DNA from: Monarcha castaneiventris obscurior
Taxonomy: Eukaryota; Chordata; Aves; Passeriformes; Monarchidae
Reading direction: 5' to 3'
DNA: 64,000 bases
Assembly (NCBI GenBank): GCA_026261815.1
Contig: JAMPIT010000575.1
Coordinates: 37,249,501 to 37,313,500 of the forward strand
Below, piece by piece: positions 14,385-25,200 of this stretch. Positions within the stretch are counted from its first letter, which is position 1; each line of letters starts with the position of its first letter. The notes under the pieces were generated by a model. The model did no database searches. It was not told where the DNA came from and saw only the letters and a list, made by a program, of their open reading frames with translations. The position numbers and the translations under genes were made by a program.

Positions 14385-15370
14385 CTCTCACCTTGAATGT
14401 TCTCTCTCTCTCTCACCAAAACAATTTGATTCCTGGCTCTGCTTTTCTTGATAATCTTAGCCACTTCAGCCCAGTGAGAGCCTTCCCCCTTTGGGAAGCC
14501 TCTCCTTTTTTGTGCTTATCTGTGCTTTACCCAGCACCTAGTGTCTCCTCTGCCCCAAAGAGAAAACCTTCTCATTGCTTCTCTGCCAATTCTGCCTTTT
14601 TTTTTTCAGTTTTACTCCTTACAAAAAGAAATATATAAGTGGCCATGATGGTTGTATTTCTCTCTGTCTGTGGTCCCCATTCCCCTCCATCCAGTACAAG
14701 AGAGACATTATGAGTGAACTCCACATGTAAGATCGTATTTTAAGAGTTACACTGCTGAGGGCACTGCTGATTCTGTTTTATTCATAATTTTAACTGTGTC
14801 ACATTCTTCCTCCCTCTTCTGTCTGACCAGCCTTTGGTCCCACAGCTCTCTTCTGTCATCTGACCTGGGAAATCTCTGTTATTTTTTTGTCCACCTCCCC
14901 CATTATGTCTCTTTTCTGCCTGATTCCTGCTCCAGTGACATACTTTATTTCACCACTCTTAACACTGGGTTGAGTTTCATTTATAATCACAAATCTGGCA
15001 CATCTCTTCACGTCCCTCAGATAGGTGAGGGATTTTCTTAGTTTCTTCTGTCTCTTCCTTGTCACTGAAGGTACTGCTCCAGTCACTAATAACTCTTCCC
15101 TTCATCCCTCGTCTCAAATGACATCTTGCCAATCTACCCAACATGTTCATCTCTTCTTGTTTGGACTTTGGAGTCTGGTGTTCTCCTGGTTTACAGCTTA
15201 CTTTTCCAACTCCAATCATCATTCCCTATTACCTAACCCCCTGTCATAATACTCACTGGCATTTTAAATATTCTCCATTTCTAAAAGTACTTTCTAAAAA
15301 AAAGTTTTTACTTTTATGTGCTCTCCCTCTGACTCTCTTTGCTGCAGCTATCATTTCTATAAGTGACTCC
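14385..15370. other. Pyrimidine-biased tract on the plus strand
   Basis: For nearly 1 kb the plus strand is dominated by C and T, with many TCTC, CTTC and TTCC runs. This leaves few stops in several frames and explains the overlapping open frames seen here. No exon, repeat family, or splice-bounded frame was recognised. Confidence 0.6.
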
Positions 15371-16919
15371 AATGATCCTTTCAAAGCACACGTGGTCCAG
15401 GGATTGGTGCTTCACAGCCTGGCCCCTGTTATTTGTTTTTTTTAATTACAAGAAGTGGGCAAGGTACGTAGGTGTTTTTTATCAGTGTAGGTACAAAATT
15501 TTGCAGAAGGCAGTAGTGTGGGGTGCTTTTGTTTTTTTGTTTTTGTTTTGGTTTTTTTGTCTGAGGCACACTGCAAGTGAAAAGAAAGGTGGGAGCAGGG
15601 GAAAAGATCAGTCTAATTTGCCACTAGGCAGCTGAGCTACAGTGTGCTGTAGAGATGGCTCTGTCTAAAGCAGTTTAATAACAGAGTAAAAGGCATTTTT
15701 GTTCTAAATGTCTGTTGGTGATAAGGAGATTGTTTCTCTCAAGTTAATAAATTTTAATTAAAACTGCATAGAGTGATGTAAAAATGGTGTTTTACTCGTA
15801 ATCATTGTCAGCTGTAAGTCAAGGAGAGAAATTTAGCTGGTTAAGATGGGATGGAATTTTTCTTTTGAGTCTCCAAATTCATTACAGAAAAATTGAACTG
15901 AGACCTTTGGTGGAGGCTGATATGATGCAATAAGGAATTGCAGTAAAATTAAGAAAAGTCCAACTTTCATTCAGCATCCTCCAGATAGGAGATGCTTTTA
16001 TTGGCTCTCTCCTTTGGGAATGTGCTCATTACAGTAACCATCAAAATAGGAATCCTTTATCTGGAGGCACTGCTTATGTTTGCTATCTGGCTGTTTGGGG
16101 AACGAGATCTTTAATTAGTTCCGGATATAAAATATTACACAGAATTTCCCTCCCACTCTTCCTTTGTTGCAGGGGTCAGTAAATGCAGCTTTGTTGTAAT
16201 TGTGGTTGCAATAGTGTTGTCCTTGTCTAATCATAACACTATTTACCCCCTATAAACTGTCAGGACATATTTTTCTATTCTGTAAATGGCATAAGAAATT
16301 GTATCCCAAAGTTGATAATAAATATGTCCACTAGAAAAGGGTGATCTTGTTGACACATATGTGATGGATGATATGACCAGTGGAGAAGTTTTATAGCTGT
16401 CCCTACAGGAGACTTGTAAAACTGGAGGGTGAGATCTGGATTTTTTTCAGAGTCATGAGAGATTCAGCATTGATGTGAATGGTGTTGTGATTTCATGCAA
16501 CATTTGCTTAGAGGTTATTGCTGTGTTCTTAATGGAAGATGAGGTAAATAGACTTCTCAGGACTGGTACGTGTTACGCCTGTGTGAGTGGAGTAAGTGGA
16601 GATGAAAGCGAATTGAAGTCATTGCTTCTTACAGCCTGACAGAGCTTAAACTAGAAACAATAGGGAGATAAGAGTATACTGTACCTTGTTTAACCCAGAT
16701 GCTATATAAATCTAGTTTGTATTTGTAACAGATGAGAAAGGATCCTGTTTCTCTCTGGGAGATTCTGATACTCCTTTTCTCAAACTGCAGGCACACACAA
16801 GCCTCAGAGGACCAGCAGAGGAGGATGCAATGGGAGGGCACAGCTCTTCCTCATGGCCAAGGAGCAGCAACTGCTGGTGCTTTGGGATAGAAATCCTTTT
16901 TTTTAGCTCTTTCATGTGA
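15371..16919. other. Intron-like DNA between the two pyrimidine tracts
   Basis: It contains a G-interrupted T-rich run at about 15527-15562 and otherwise AT-rich unique-looking sequence. No gene was recognised. Confidence 0.5.
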
Positions 16920-17560
16920 GACCCATGATGGATAAATCTCATTCTTCCCGCTCTTCATTTGCTCCTCCTTCAATCCCTAGTGACCTTTATTTACTGTTCT
17001 TCGTGCCACCTCACTTAACCCTATTTTCTTTCTTGGCATCCCTTCAACTTTCAGTTCCGCCTTTGTGTCCCTGCACAGGGAAAACCCCACAATTCTCCAA
17101 GCATATCTGCTGCTGCCAGGCGCCCCTTCGCCTTTTCTCTCCTACCCAAGCTCCTTATTCCTCCTCTGTATTCTGGCTGCCTTCATCTTCCCACTGCCAA
17201 CTCTCTCTTTCAGAGTTTTTGCCCTCTCTACTCCACTGAGATTGCAGTTGACTAAACCCACAAATTATCACCTCCTGGCCAAATCCCAAAGTGTCATGCC
17301 TGTCCTTGGCCTTGACTTGTTTTCATATTCACTGCAGTTGACCCCTCTATCCCCTTCAGTTCACTCTTTTCTCTATAGCTCTTGGCAGCTACAATTACTT
17401 CGAAGAATGGCTGGTGTCTCTTATCTCTGAATGTTCAGCGACTGCCTTGGCAGCTGCATCTTCTCCTTCATCTTAGCATTTAGCAAGGCTGCAGCCTCAG
17501 TTGCTTTCCTTCTCTCGTCCTGGTCCCAATCACTTAGAAATTTCACGTTTTTATTGCACC
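16920..17560. other. Second pyrimidine-biased tract on the plus strand
   Basis: About 640 bases of C/T-rich sequence, similar in texture to the 14.4-15.4 kb tract. It creates spurious open frames up to 121 codons. No gene or known repeat was recognised. No alignable similarity between the two tracts was established. Confidence 0.55.
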
Positions 17561-18494
17561 AGCTTCCCCTTCCATGCTGGCTGATCAGAAATAATACCCA
17601 TTAATATAGAAATTTCTGTTCCGGTTGGAATGAAAATTGGTGTCTATTCCCAGACACCCCCTGCTAGTACATTTGCAAGTTGCTGCAATCAGCTTGTGTA
17701 TTATCCCTTCATGAAATTTCTATTTTTTTTTGTCATGGGGGTGTGGGGGAGGGAGCAAAACCCGACTCTTTTTCTTTCACTGAGAATAAATAGGTCATTA
17801 AGGGTTACTGTAGGATTTTCCTTCTGCAGCACTTCCAGATGCATTCGTGTATCTCCACCCTTAATGCCAGATTGGCCCAGTGTTCTCTGGAGTCAATGCA
17901 GAATGTCTTTTGTCCTCTCACTTGGTTTCTGATTACTTCTTTCATACAAAATGCTGCTTGAAAATCAGTAACAGGGCACAGAAGTGGCGTTCTATTCTAG
18001 AGGGTTCGTTCGGGTTAAACACAGTCTCTGCTTGCAAAGCCTTACAGTAGAGAATTAGGAAAAAAGACAAGTTCCAAGCAAGATGGACAACAAGTTTGTG
18101 CAAGAGAGAAGTCAAGGATAAACGAAATTGCTAATAAGATTTATTATAGTATTGAGGTGGAGCACTTCAAAAACGTCATCACACATATGTAGGTTACACT
18201 CACTGGTAGGGTTAAACTGTGTACATGAAATGTTGCTGGTGTGAAAAAGGGTATAAAAGATGACAGAACTGAGTCCATGAACTGTGTCCCTGCTCTGTTT
18301 TCAGGAGCCCACAGTGTTCAGAAAATGAGACCATCTGAAGTTCTTCTTAAATACTTGATTTTGCTAAGGGTTCACCTCCATGGTGTTACTTACAGACTTG
18401 CAGCAATTCTCAGAATCTAATCATTTTACTGCTGCGGTAACAACGCATATTGTAGAGATTGTTGGATAATAATGACAATAAAAAGTAATTTCAG

Positions 18495-18640
18495 CATTGT
18501 ATTCAGTTTATGAATGGCTGTAACATAGTAGCTTAATATTGCTTCTCTGCTGGAAACCATGTAAATGCCTGATTATGTATACCTATTAAAAACCCCCAGA
18601 ATTATTTATAGCAGAAATAAAAACAAAGCATCTGTTTGTC
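18495..18640 (+). repeat. Upstream copy of an imperfect intronic direct repeat
   Basis: TTTATGAATGGCTGTAACAT, AGCTTAATATTG, GCTGGAAACCATGTAAATGC and CATCTGTTTGTCACT recur in the same order and orientation at 19660-19835. Neither copy matches a transposon family that I recognise. Confidence 0.5.
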
Positions 18641-18747
18641 ACTGGGGAAAACACTCCCTGCATTGTGCTATAATAGGCCGTGCATGTATTGAGATTTCTG
18701 CAGTCCCCAGTCCTTTAATCACCTGAGTTAATAGCCTGCACCATTAG

Positions 18748-18845
18748 AATGCGCGAGCTCGAGGGAGGCTTCCCCTGCTCAGAGCAGTGCTGTGCGGTGA
18801 GCCGTGTTTGCCCACTTCTGTAAGACTTGATCCAGTTTCGCCCAC
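18748..18845. promoter_or_regulatory. Small CpG cluster, candidate regulatory element
   Basis: ATGCGCGAGCTCGAGGGAGG, TGTGCGGTGAGCCGTG and TTTCGCCCACTG give about six CpGs in about 100 bases within CpG-poor intron. The cluster sits directly downstream of the first copy of the direct repeat. A function is not demonstrated. Confidence 0.2.
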
Positions 18846-19002
18846 TGAGCAGCTGAACATGTGTTGTAGTAAATTTGCACAGTCAATCAGTTAAACTGAA
18901 GATGCACTGGTTAATAATGTGGGAATTTTATACGGTTCTTATGTTCAGTCGGAATGTCAGTGCCAAAGTTAGTAATGTGTGTGCGTGTTTGTTTTGCCTT
19001 TT

Positions 19003-19821
19003 TTAGGCTTGTTTTGTCTGGCTGTTGTAAGAATTAGCAGATGTTTCATTTGATTCATGATGCTGGATGTCACATCCTGGAACTGGTGTTTTAATTAGGT
19101 GGCACCAGATGCTTGTTTGGTAGTGAGTGAGTAGAGGCATGCTCATGCTGGGAATGCCAATGTCGTTGCAATGCCATTGCTGCTTCCCCTCTCGTTTTGT
19201 CCTCAAAGTGGTGCCTTCTGCAATGAACATCCACACTCTCCTCATTCTTAGCCTCTGCTTTACTTCCAGTCCCTTCAAGTCCCTTGCAAGGAGCATTCCT
19301 TCAGACCTTGGTTTGCCTGCCCCAGTGCATTGCTTAAAACTTACTGACCTGCCAGAGCAATGCTTTCTTGTCTTCCCAGGATCTTCTCTGGCAGCATTCG
19401 GGATCAGAAACCTTGATAGCATGGTTCCTCTTGTCATTGCAAATGGAATTAAGGGAAAGTCTGTGCTGCCCTTCAGTGGCGTGGTTACAGTTCCAGTTAC
19501 AGAGATCCTTTCAGCCAACTTGCTCCTGTGATAGCAGCTACCCAGACATAAGGAGTCACTTTGGGCATACAGGCAGTGGGTTGACACAGTCTTGAGGTGG
19601 GATTCATTGTGGCCATCAGACATCCAGATACAAGGAGACAGCAGGAGTAATGCCACTATACTGTGTAGCTTATAAATGGCTGTAATATAAAGTTTAATAT
19701 TCTGCTCAGCTGGGAGCCATGTAGATACCTGCTTGTTGTTCTGTGTGTAAATGGCACCTGTACGTAGCAAAATACTCCTCAGTTCTGGTTTTGGAGGCTG
19801 CTGAAAAATGGAGAAGAGCAC
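19003..19821 (-). other. Long minus-strand open frame of unknown significance
   Basis: This is the longest stop-free frame in the window, 272 codons with an ATG. The translation matches no family I recognise. It has a hydrophobic patch near residues 50-64 (YKLHSIVALLLLSPCIW), no clear domain, and a basic middle section. The opposite strand also has two overlapping open frames here (134 and 75 codons), so stops are scarce on both strands, which points to composition rather than selection. Its 5' end overlaps one copy of the direct repeat. It could be a chance frame, an exon of an antisense transcript, or a relic of a mobile element. I do not call it a gene. Confidence 0.15.
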
Positions 19822-19835
19822 GTTTGCCTGTCACT
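19660..19835 (+). repeat. Downstream copy of the imperfect intronic direct repeat
   Basis: CTTATAAATGGCTGTAATAT, AAGTTTAATATTCTGC, GCTGGGAGCCATGTAGATAC and GTTTGCCTGTCACTTCC align with 18495-18640 over about 140-180 bases with indels. The offset is about 1.16 kb. The copy overlaps the 5' end of a long minus-strand open frame. Confidence 0.5.
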
Positions 19836-19839
19836 TCCT

Positions 19840-22800
19840 TCACAAAGTAAGACAGAGCTGCCCATATTCTTGCCCCTGACTGCCTCTAGACATTCCTTGA
19901 AATGCTGCAACCTCATTAAATACCTTTTTCAACTTTGGACTGACGCTGGGAGTGTTTGGGGAGGTGCCTGGCACTCACTCGCACAGCAGCATGGCTGTAC
20001 TGCTGCTGGGCAGCCTTTGGGCACAGCCAGCCTAGTGCTGTCCAGTTCACCTGCTCCTGGCCTGACTGGCGCCACTGTCAGTCCACCAGTACCCAGCCTT
20101 GACCTGGAATTAAGGACCTCTGGGTATGTCAGCACCATTCACAGTTTGTGCCTCTGAAGTCTGAAATAGGAGTGTGCTCCACTCAGGCATTTTGGCAATG
20201 GAGCTTTCCAGCCTAGTCCCTGGTAGGATGGTTTTGAATGACAAATTTTCCTCTTGTTTGCCTTCAGGATCCCAGCGAATTTGTGTTTTACTTAGTATCA
20301 CTGGTGCAAACATTTAATCGCTTAATATAAGTATGAAGTGATTCATCTATTTATTTTGAGAGGTTGAATGCCTGACCACGGTATGTTTTCTTACATTTTA
20401 CAATTTAATAGTAGCCTGGGGTGCTGTATTAATTTTACTTTACTGCTCCAAGAGGCTAAGATATGGCTGTTTGGTTCTCTCCTGCTTTAGTTTAGCAATG
20501 CTCCGTGAGATTATGATGACTGCTTGGTAGCTGGAGCTTTACTCTTTTCCCTTCTGCTGTATTTGTGACTGATGCTGGGCTTACCCCTCTGTAAAATAGG
20601 TGCAGAAGCACCTGGCTGCTGGTAGTTTATTAATGTGTGTCAAGAGCTCCTGAAGTAATGTTGTATAAAGTCTAACTATTTTCTAAAGAATGCTATCCTT
20701 CAAAAATTTCTCTACACTGGGTCTTGAGGGAGAGAGTTTGATTACAAACCATCATATTTAAAACTGTTTGAAAGTAAAAAATGACTGACTGCTGAAAGCT
20801 GCCTTGTATGTTTTCTTCCCACTGGCCCTGTCACCCTGTATCCTCCCAGGGTCAAGACAAATATAATTCCATCCTGTAGCAGTAAAAGCAAATAAACCCA
20901 AAGATATTGTTATTTGTTATTTGGGTTTTGGTCCTCACTGCAGTATAAGGTAAACTCAAGTTTAATGGAACAGACTTACCTGTTCAAGAATCAAGTTTTG
21001 AACTGCACTTTCCCAAGTAAGCTTTCCTGGAGAAGCCAGTACCTATCAAGTGTGCTGTCAGAGTTTTAGTGCTCAGCACTGGACAAGTGGACATGTTACA
21101 TCTCAATTAAGAATGGAAGATAAATGGATGGCAGTAAATGGAGGTCATGGGTTAGAAACATTTAATGGAAGAAATGGAAATGAAAATTGGAAAACAATCT
21201 AAGGGATCTTGAGAAGATAAGAGTGAAGGAAACTCAATTAGAGGGAGCCATGCTTCCGCTCTTGGATCAGGGATAATTTCCTCGGTTTTGTTTGATAGGG
21301 TTTATTGCTTTCATAGTCAGCAAAGTTGCATTATAAATAAATAATTGCATTCCATTTTATGATTTGTTCAAACTGATGCATTTCAAACAGTGAAAATATA
21401 ATCTCCATTTCAAAATTGTGTATAAATAGACAGATAGACTTTTTGTAAGTGCAGCCTATCAATTAGCCCTAGGCAAAGCCCACACTGACATTACTGAGTG
21501 TTTAAAACTTAAAGCATAAAATACAAGTATATTTTTAAAAGCTGAAATATTCACAAATGCGGATTCAAATGCTAACTGTTTATGAAAGCTTACAATGATA
21601 GATTTAACCACATACAGTGATAGATCTGCAAGGCAATCCATGCAGAGAAAGCATACTATGCATTTATGTCTGGCCATTTACAGAAAATAAAATAAATCAC
21701 CTTTCCTTTTCCCCTCTTTCTGTCTGTCTGCGAGTGTATATGTACATGTTTTTATACATACCATACCTGTCTGTACGTATATGCAACCTTTCATCATGAT
21801 GATTAAGTGTGATGAAGTGATAGAAGTCACTGTGGTGCATAATGAGCACGTAAGTGTTGTGTCCACAGCAAAGCCCTTATTCTCTGTGTCTTATTTCATT
21901 AGGGCTCATGCTTGTGGTTTCCCTCAGGGGATCACACAGCGTATATTGGTACTGCAGCATTTCATTATTTACTTTATCAGGACGCTCTCTTGCCTTGCCT
22001 CTTTAGGGAGCTTAGTTCGCCTCATCATAAAACACTTTAAAATTGAGCTGCTGCAGTTTATGTGCATGTACATATACACCAGCTGGGGAAGGCTGTACTT
22101 ACTCCTACAGATTGCATCTGAGCCTTGCCCTGAATAGCAAGGGAACATCTGGGTGAATGCTGAAGTCTCAGCACCCTTTAGTGCCAGGCTGCCCACTTTG
22201 CTTCCCAGTGACATGAGTAGAGCCATAACATCTCCTGGAACCGTGAACAGGTAAAGCTGGTAGAAAGTGCCATGACTTTGGAAGACTCTAGTGGGATAAG
22301 AGCTGACCTTTATGTCTTACATGAAAGGTTATACTTTGGAGTGGAGCAGCCAGAGCACATTTACTTGATTCTCTCTCTTCAGAGCCAAAAGGAAGCACCC
22401 ACAGAGTCACTGGCACCGTTCCCAGTGATCACGATAGAGTTGTCTGAGTCAAGGTTTTTGTTGTACTGCTCTCATTTGCCACAGTCCCTTGTGTATCTCA
22501 GCTTTCTTCTCCCTTCTGTTCCCTTGTCCGAAGAAGAATATCCTACTTGTGGAAGATTTTTGAAGATAAATATAAAACTAGTGCTTCCCCAAGATTAAAA
22601 AAACCAGTGCTTTCCACCAGCATACTGTGGCATATTCCCATATACTCTTTGAACCTTGGATTTATTATCACACAGAATATGGACAGTGAAACAGAAGTGT
22701 AATTATGGTCTGCTTGTGCAGGGTCTGCGCTAGGTTCGACGTTATAACCCCAGCTCCATTTCCTGTATGAAAGGTAGAAAATTAAATTTCTGACTATCGC

Positions 22801-24634
22801 AATGATCGTGTGCAGTTTTTCCTGTGGAGGTACCATGAGGTTGCTCAAGGGGATTTGGAAAAAATCCAACATGGAAATGAATCCTAGTTATTTCACTTTT
22901 TGCAGTTACAGGTAGGGCTGTAGGTGAAATGCCTTCTTGACAATTTTTGTGGATATTTGTTCCATACTAAGAGAGAGTCAGCTTAATTGTGAGAAGTCTT
23001 TGAAGACTGGTGAGAGTTTTTGGTGAAAGGTGTATGCTGGTGGGGGTACTTGTTGGGAAGTCAGAAAAGGAGCTTCAGCAGAATTGTGGGAACATCATAC
23101 CATCGTCCACACAAAATAACGCCATTAAAAAAAAAAAAAACAAAACAAAACAACCCCACCAAACTTTTAAGGAAGGTGGCTTTTGGTATGAATTGGTGGA
23201 TATCAGCTTTTCAGCTATCAGTTACCAACCATCTGCAGGGGGTTGTGGCCCTACTTGGTTAAATCCAGAAAGACAGTGAGACTGAAAACATGATGCCAGT
23301 GTGGTTTCCCTGCAGAGGCTCAGCAGCTATGCAAAAGGTGTCTCATGGGGACTGCTTTGTGGAGGTTAATTCCCCATTAGTGAAATAGGTCTGGGGTGTT
23401 AGAACCATTCTTTTTCTTAGAAGTGCTTGTAGAGACATTCTTGTGTATGTTCAACAAGGGAGATGGAACTCCTGTCCTTTCTGAAGCCAGCACAAGAAAT
23501 GTTCCTAATCTTCTCAATGTCGACTGGTGATCTGAACAAGACTTTGGCCTCCAGGAAACCCTCTTGAATTTTTTTCTGCTGCAGTCACTGAAACGTCTGC
23601 CCAGGGCAGAAGCAGCAGCTTGAGGTGTTTTTACACCCTCTGGATAAGGAGCATGAAAGGTGGTGAGTCTCTTCCTCAGCCTCTCTAGGGAAGAGAGGAT
23701 AGAGTACACCTAAAAACATACTTAAGAAAAAATGTAGTGCTTTGCTTCCGGGCAATTTAAAGTAGTAGCACTGATCCAAAACAAGTCACTTTTTTTCTTG
23801 ACATGCTTACTGTGGAGTACCTTGGCCCCTGGTACACAAAACCAATGTGATACAGAGAAAAAACTTTCCTTTTATGGACCTGAGGAAAGTCCTGCAAATG
23901 GGTCTAGATAAGACTTCAGTTATCAGTGCATCCAGTCTGCATTTCATGGTGAAACACAAAGTGTCTTTGAAAAACAGGAATGTTCTGCTGCAATACTGAT
24001 GACGTATATACTTACCACTGGAAACTTCACTCAGAGAAACAAAGGGACAGTTGATTGTCCTTACAAACCCACAGAGTTGGCTGTCTGGGAGCATCTTCTA
24101 GTCTGAGACCAGTCTGCTCCCTGCCTGCCCCCCCTGCAGTGCGTCCCACCTGGTGCTCTGCCTGGGCAGGAGCAGTGGGCATTGCTCCAGGCTCTCCGGT
24201 GGTCACATCCAGCCCTTGTGCTGCTTCCAATGCACATCTGTAGAACAGGCTCTTCAGTTTCTTGCTTGCCCTCATATGTGAAGCAAGAAGATACCAGGAA
24301 CTTCTTTTTTTCATTAGATGTGTTTTCTCCCCACTGTGGGGATGGCAATGAAGCTTTTGGGACATTAAATGACCATGGGAGTGGAGCTGGGCGTGTTGGG
24401 AGCACTGCAGCAGCCCAGCATCACCCAGTGAATCTCCTCTTTACCACACTCCTTGGAGAAAACAGCTGGACAGTGTTCACAGATCTGTAGAGCTTAAAAC
24501 CAGAAAAAAAGAGACAATTTGATCTCATCCCTTTTATATCTGTCTATTATATATCACTTTTATACATCTTTACTAAATGATCCTTCTCTAACTAAAGCAT
24601 AACATACATTTGTCATGAAATGTTTCTCCCTCAA
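19840..24634. other. Intron-like DNA, no gene seen
   Basis: Apart from the old repeat near 20.6 kb, there is an A-rich run at about 23127-23155 (A14 then CAAAA units) that could be the tail of a degraded insertion. Short open frames have no recognisable homology. Confidence 0.5.
20575..20670 (+). repeat. Ancient amniote repeat remnant (MIR/L3-like 3' end)
   Basis: CTCTGTAAAATAGGTGCAG, then TTTATTAATGTGTGTCAAGA and GCTCCTGAAGT, recalls the ATCTGTAAAATGGG...AAAGCGCTTTGAGAT end shared by old amniote SINE/LINE families. It is strongly diverged. Confidence 0.35.
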
Positions 24635-25200
24635 CAGTTTGTAGCTCTCATTTGCAGATGTCTGAGATTATTCCAGGAATTAATCATCTTCTTAAAAAAA
24701 AAATACAGGGTATCAAGCTGATTGCTAATTTTATTTTTCCTGGCTTCAGTTTCCAATCATTAGATGTTGCTCCACCTTATTTTGTTAGATTAAAGAGCCC
24801 TTTGCTTCCCAGTAATATTTCCCCATGAACCTTACATGGATTTTTCTAATCAAGTTGCCTCTTCATCTTCTTTTTAATAAGCTTAGCAGATTGAAATCTT
24901 AAACTCCCTTACCGTAAGTCATTGTCTCTGCTCCTCAGACTGTTTTTGGAGCCTTTTTTTGTTCATCTTCTCCAATTTTTTGACATGCTTTGTAAAAGAG
25001 ACTCCAGAGTCATGCTTGGTATGTCTGAGAAGAGGAAATATGGGCAGGTTAAATGATGCTTCTGTGGTGGCTTTCTGCATCACACTCCTCTTTCCTGCAG
25101 TGCTCATGTTCAGGGGCAGCGTGGCTATTAACCCATTTCAGAGGTACTCTTTCTCTCCTTTTTTACTGCTCCTCTGGGTTAATGTTTGGATAGAGAGATA
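24635..25200 (-). mobile_element. Old CR1/L3-like LINE remnant, antisense
   Basis: Read on the plus strand, this is the antisense of an ancient CR1-like element known in turtles and birds. Landmarks are TTCCAATCATTAGATGTTG, TAGATTAAAGAGCCCTTTG, a TAATAAGCTTAGCAGATTGA block, TTCATCTTCTCCAATTTTT, and near the end CAGAGGTACTC followed by TTACTGCTCCTCTGGGTTAA. The order of blocks is that of the family. Heavy divergence and indels indicate great age. The upstream edge is uncertain. Confidence 0.65.
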
